Positions 16,058 to 18,699 of a stretch of DNA of 18,699 nt are shown here, one piece after another. Source of the stretch: an uncultured Lachnospiraceae bacterium (GTDB lineage: Bacteria > Bacillota > Clostridia > Lachnospirales > Lachnospiraceae); contig CALAEX010000246.1 of assembly GCA_937891165.1 (NCBI GenBank), positions 1 through 18,699 of the forward strand, read 5' to 3'. The notes below the pieces were generated by a model, which saw nothing but the letters and a program-made list of their open reading frames with translations, was not told where the DNA came from and ran no database searches. How positions within the stretch are numbered: position 1 is the first letter of the stretch; the number at the start of each line of letters is the position of its first letter. A program made the position numbers and the translations under genes.

Positions 16058-16975
16058 TTATCTTGGTCCCATAAACTTATCTCCATTTAAGTGAATCATG
16101 TGTTCTGGCAACTGAGCAATCCAAACTTCCGTTTCCCATGCTAATTCTGCCGAAAATTTCTTATATGTTTCAAAATCCAAAAATGCTGTCACAAATATTT
16201 TTCCAGCAATAACATTCTTTGTCATTTCCTTAATTTCTAACACACGTTTTGGACTCATTGGACCTACTGAAGTTACAGATTCAATAAAATAAATCCAGTT
16301 CTTATCCTCACGATATAAAACTACATCCGGCATTTTATCATGTAAAGTAATTTCAAAACCTAATTCTTTTAACTTATCAACATCTTTCACTAAATCTTTT
16401 TGAATGGTATCTCCTACATATAAGCACTCTGCATTCGGTGCAAATCTTGGTGCAAACTCCTCAATAATCGCCTTTTGCAATTCATTATGTTTTCCTACCG
16501 AAAAATTAAAATCATTTCCATTGATTTTAACAGGCATCATTGTCATTTTCTTTTTTGATGCATATATATCCACTAACTTTTCATGATACTTTAAAAATCT
16601 ATTGATTAAATTTTCCCAATTCTTTGTTTGCATCTGCTTCAATAACTGTAATGTTTCTTCTGTCAATCTATATCTGTAATTAGGACTATTCGTTGGTTTT
16701 CCATTGTCCTCTACTAATGCTGCTGTTCGAAATGGATGTAATGCTTGCTTTCGAAATGTTTCCCTACTATTCTCTGCATAGGTAGTGCCATAATTTATAT
16801 TAGTAAATTGAATCATATCATGAATACGCATCCATGCATTTTCTGCTTCTATCCAACTCATTTCTGGCTTTATCCCTGCCATTGCTAACAATACATAACA
16901 ACAAATATCTGCTTGCTGTTGTTTTGGCATTCCAATTACTTGTAAAAATTTTCTTGTTTCTTCTATCTTATCCAC
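16058..16975 (-). CDS. BsuBI/PstI-family type II restriction endonuclease
   Basis: A 305-residue enzyme close in length to BsuBI (316) and PstI (326), which cut CTGCAG. An N-terminal helical domain (about 1-150) precedes the nuclease domain, with LYVGDT (185-190), HDKMPDVVLY (212-221) and IESVTS (231-236) followed by GPMSPKR (238-244). AWETEVWIA (279-287) and HLNGDKFMGPR at the C terminus are family hallmarks. The PD plus E.(V)TS..GP..KR arrangement fits the PD-(D/E)xK-like active site proposed for this family. The start is GTG (16973-16975), eight bases inside the methyltransferase gene, with GGAGGAG four bases upstream in its last codons. CTGCAG specificity is inferred from the family only. 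Confidence 0.93.
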   Translation of the reverse strand: MDKIEETRKFLQVIGMPKQQQADICCYVLLAMAGIKPEMSWIEAENAWMRIHDMIQFTNINYGTTYAENSRETFRKQALHPFRTAALVEDNGKPTNSPNYRYRLTEETLQLLKQMQTKNWENLINRFLKYHEKLVDIYASKKKMTMMPVKINGNDFNFSVGKHNELQKAIIEEFAPRFAPNAECLYVGDTIQKDLVKDVDKLKELGFEITLHDKMPDVVLYREDKNWIYFIESVTSVGPMSPKRVLEIKEMTKNVIAGKIFVTAFLDFETYKKFSAELAWETEVWIAQLPEHMIHLNGDKFMGPR

Positions 16976-18455
16976 AATACTCCTCCAAAATCATATCGCA
17001 TCTTTTTTCTGAAAAATCCTTACTTTTTAAAATTTTTCGTCCCATCTCTTGTATGATATCTAATTCTGGTACTGGCATATTATTAATTTCTGTTGCATTT
17101 ACTTGTGTAGAACCATTTAAAATTCGATAATATTCATCATATATAGTAGAATTAAACAATACATACAATCCATACACTAAACACTCTGACATTTCTATAA
17201 AAAAACTATCAATAAAATTAAGTTTATTTTGTGTACTAATTTTTGTGTATTGAGAAAATTTTTTCGCAAGATAAACTCCACATTGTAATCTTCTTGGTTC
17301 TTCTTTCGCAGTAAATCTCTTCACAAACAAATAATTTTTATTTTCTTGAATTAGTCCTTTTTGTTCTGTTATTATATACTCTTTTTCTTTTTTTATTGGA
17401 AACTTTACTTCTCCACCCTTAATATGATATGCATAAAATAATGGAATTGCTCCCTCTTCTTCCTCGTCTCTAAGAACTTCCTTATTTCTAAAATCCACAG
17501 TCAATCCTGTTTTCATACGCAATCCTAAATCTGGCAAGGTTTTATTCCATCTTCGTAATTTATCTAAAACTGCTACTTCTTTCTCATTTGTTACCAAATA
17601 AACATACTTTTCTTCTCCTGATACTACCAAATCATATGGTATCATAAGGGACTTCCTATCTACAAAATCTTTATTTGTATTTGTAGAAGTAATTATTACC
17701 TTCTCTGGCTTTAGCTTTGTTTTTTGTACTTTTATTATCATTGTTTCTTGCAATACATCTTCCTTATCAAAAACTTTATTCCTACTTCCAAATAAATGTA
17801 TATGAGTCAGTTTCCCCTCGGAAAGAAAATATTCTCTAAACTTTTTAAAATAAGCACCAGAAGTCCAAGAACGAGGAATGATATATACCATCTCACCTTC
17901 CTCTTTTAAATTAAATAACCCCATCGAAGCAAATATAAAATAAAGATTTGGTGTACCATAACAAATAGATGGCATTGCTTTTGCTTCTTTAGCATCTTTT
18001 GATATTTTCATATAAGGAGGATTTCCTATTACTAAATCATACTTTTTAAGAGTATTTTCCTCTTGAAGACTCAAATTAAACTCCAAAGATTGACTTGTAA
18101 TATAATTTTCTGTAATAACTTCTATTTTAATTTTTTTACTTGAATAATTTTGAAGTAACAATAAATTCTCTTTTAACAATGAAAGTATGTTTTTATCTGT
18201 TTCATAACAAGTTAATTCAATTTCTTCAATACCCTCTACATCTTCTAATCTTTCTATTACTGCACAAGATAAAATCCCTGTCCCTGCTCCTGCATCTAAT
18301 ATATTAATCGTCCTTTGTCTATCAGAAATTTTAAACAAACTAGCCATATATCTTGCAGTTTCTATACTTGTAAAAAATTGCCCATATTTTTTCCGTTCTT
18401 GTTTTGGTATAGTTTCCATATACTGACTTGTTTTTTCCATAATCTTCTCTAACAT
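16968..18455 (-). CDS. BsuBI/PstI-type adenine-N6 DNA methyltransferase
   Basis: A 495-residue gamma-class N6-adenine methyltransferase, near the length of M.BsuBI (501) and M.PstI (507), which protects host DNA from the adjacent endonuclease. Motif X is KKYGQFFTS (22-30), motif I (AdoMet binding) DAGAGTG (54-60), and motif IV (catalytic) NPPY (145-148) in DLVIGNPPYMK. The C-terminal half (about 250-495) holds the target-recognition region, with GSTQVNATEINNMPVPE near the end as in related type II enzymes. The ATG start has AAGGTG upstream. Placement before the endonuclease with an 8-base overlap makes the methylase first to be translated. By eye the pair is more AT-rich than the metabolic genes, which suggests horizontal transfer. 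Confidence 0.94.
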   Translation of the reverse strand: MLEKIMEKTSQYMETIPKQERKKYGQFFTSIETARYMASLFKISDRQRTINILDAGAGTGILSCAVIERLEDVEGIEEIELTCYETDKNILSLLKENLLLLQNYSSKKIKIEVITENYITSQSLEFNLSLQEENTLKKYDLVIGNPPYMKISKDAKEAKAMPSICYGTPNLYFIFASMGLFNLKEEGEMVYIIPRSWTSGAYFKKFREYFLSEGKLTHIHLFGSRNKVFDKEDVLQETMIIKVQKTKLKPEKVIITSTNTNKDFVDRKSLMIPYDLVVSGEEKYVYLVTNEKEVAVLDKLRRWNKTLPDLGLRMKTGLTVDFRNKEVLRDEEEEGAIPLFYAYHIKGGEVKFPIKKEKEYIITEQKGLIQENKNYLFVKRFTAKEEPRRLQCGVYLAKKFSQYTKISTQNKLNFIDSFFIEMSECLVYGLYVLFNSTIYDEYYRILNGSTQVNATEINNMPVPELDIIQEMGRKILKSKDFSEKRCDMILEEYCG

Positions 18456-18528
18456 ACAATCACCTTATGTTTTTAAGTCTATTCTATTAAAAATCTTTCT
18501 TAATTTTTTCGAACCTATATTCTAAATA

Positions 18529-18537
18529 ATTATAGCA
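18529..18537 (-). promoter_or_regulatory. Extended -10 promoter of the methyltransferase gene
   Basis: The minus strand reads TGCTATAAT, a perfect -10 box (18529-18534) with the TG extension. No good -35 box is found 16-18 bases upstream. The leader to the ATG is about 70 bases. Confidence 0.5.
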
Positions 18538-18562
18538 CGAACTTTTAAAATTTTCTACCTTA

Positions 18563-18607
18563 TGCAAAAAATGTTTTATATGTTTGGTAACAGTTCGTTA
18601 CTGTTCA
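18563..18607. repeat. Repeat-like motif cluster right of the restriction-modification pair
   Basis: TGCAAAAA (18563-18570), the short palindrome GTAAC-AGTTC-GTTAC (18587-18601) and the overlapping AACAG/CTGTT pair (18589-18605) lie together. GTTACTGTTCA (18597-18607) matches GTAACTGTTCA at 15798-15808 in ten of eleven bases, and TGCAAAAA also occurs at 15827-15834. This looks like part of a dispersed repeat family, but I cannot confirm that from one window. Confidence 0.45.
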
Positions 18608-18666
18608 CACGTTATCATTTGCTGTAGACATAGCAGTTTTCTGGATAAATACTGTGTAGGACCGTA

Positions 18667-18696
18667 AAGAGACGTTCGCACTTAGCGAGGTCTTTT
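18667..18696. other. Hairpin at the right edge
   Basis: AAGAGAC plus TTCGC (18667-18679) pairs with GCGAG plus GTCTTTT (18685-18696) with one bulged G and a 5-base loop. A T-run ends the right arm, so on the plus strand it resembles a terminator. The 18456-18699 stretch otherwise holds the methylase promoter and repeat motifs, and no coding sequence that I can see. What the hairpin belongs to lies beyond the window. Confidence 0.5.
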
Positions 18697-18699
18697 CGA

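Noticed and set aside
1..18699. Absence of CTGCAG as a sign of restriction-site avoidance
   Set aside because: I found no CTGCAG by eye, but only one or two would be expected by chance in this length and composition, so absence says nothing.
1..18699. CRISPR array, tRNA or rRNA genes, transposase genes
   Set aside because: No regularly spaced direct repeats, no tRNA cloverleaf or rRNA signature, and no transposase or integrase motif was seen on either strand.

Overview
The window is AT-rich (roughly one third G+C by eye). Every gene I can support lies on the minus strand. The gene content points to a low-GC, anaerobic Firmicute, most likely a Lachnospiraceae-type Clostridium: strong GGAGG ribosome sites, a CIRCE/HrcA heat-shock operator, glycogen branching and debranching-type proteins, a DegV protein, and a small protein resembling a family I associate with Lachnospiraceae (DUF5721). 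The taxonomic call is inference from gene families, not from a marker gene.

Layout in the direction of transcription (right to left). (1) 18699-16005: a BsuBI/PstI-type restriction-modification pair. The methyltransferase comes first and its stop overlaps the GTG start of the endonuclease. A terminator-like hairpin follows, and repeat-like sequence lies on both sides. (2) 15975-12263: a promoter, a leader of about 170 nt with three successive inverted repeats, then two ABC exporter half-transporters that form a heterodimer with one canonical and one degenerate ATP site. (3) 12278-7793: a promoter, manA (mannose-6-phosphate isomerase), a candidate internal promoter, glgB with an unusual repetitive basic tail, mscS, and a strong terminator. 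(4) 7764-2729: a promoter, an ABC-F ATPase of the YkpA/YbiT type, a GlgX-like protein that has lost its catalytic carboxylates, a TraX-family membrane protein starting inside the previous gene, and a small DUF5721-like protein with a TTG start. A 13-bp-arm hairpin ends this unit and is also a perfect CIRCE operator. (5) 2723-578: the htpG promoter, htpG and its terminator. (6) 542-1: a promoter and the 5' part of a degV-family gene that runs off the left edge.

How the genes fit together: glgB, manA and the GlgX-like gene point to storage-polysaccharide and hexose-phosphate metabolism, spread over two adjacent transcription units. The synthesis genes (glgA, glgC, glgD) and phosphorylase are not in the window. 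HtpG and its CIRCE site are a stress-response unit. MscS protects against hypo-osmotic shock. The exporter and the restriction-modification pair are accessory or defence functions, and the pair is visibly more AT-rich than the metabolic genes.

The most interesting points are the intact GlgX-like protein without catalytic residues (4014-5993), the CIRCE element that also looks like a terminator and sits upstream of the htpG -35 box (2695-2761), the AT-hook-like repeats on the branching enzyme (8719-8886), and related repeat motifs on both sides of the restriction-modification cassette (15796-15834 and 18563-18607). I did not see a clearly new multi-gene system.
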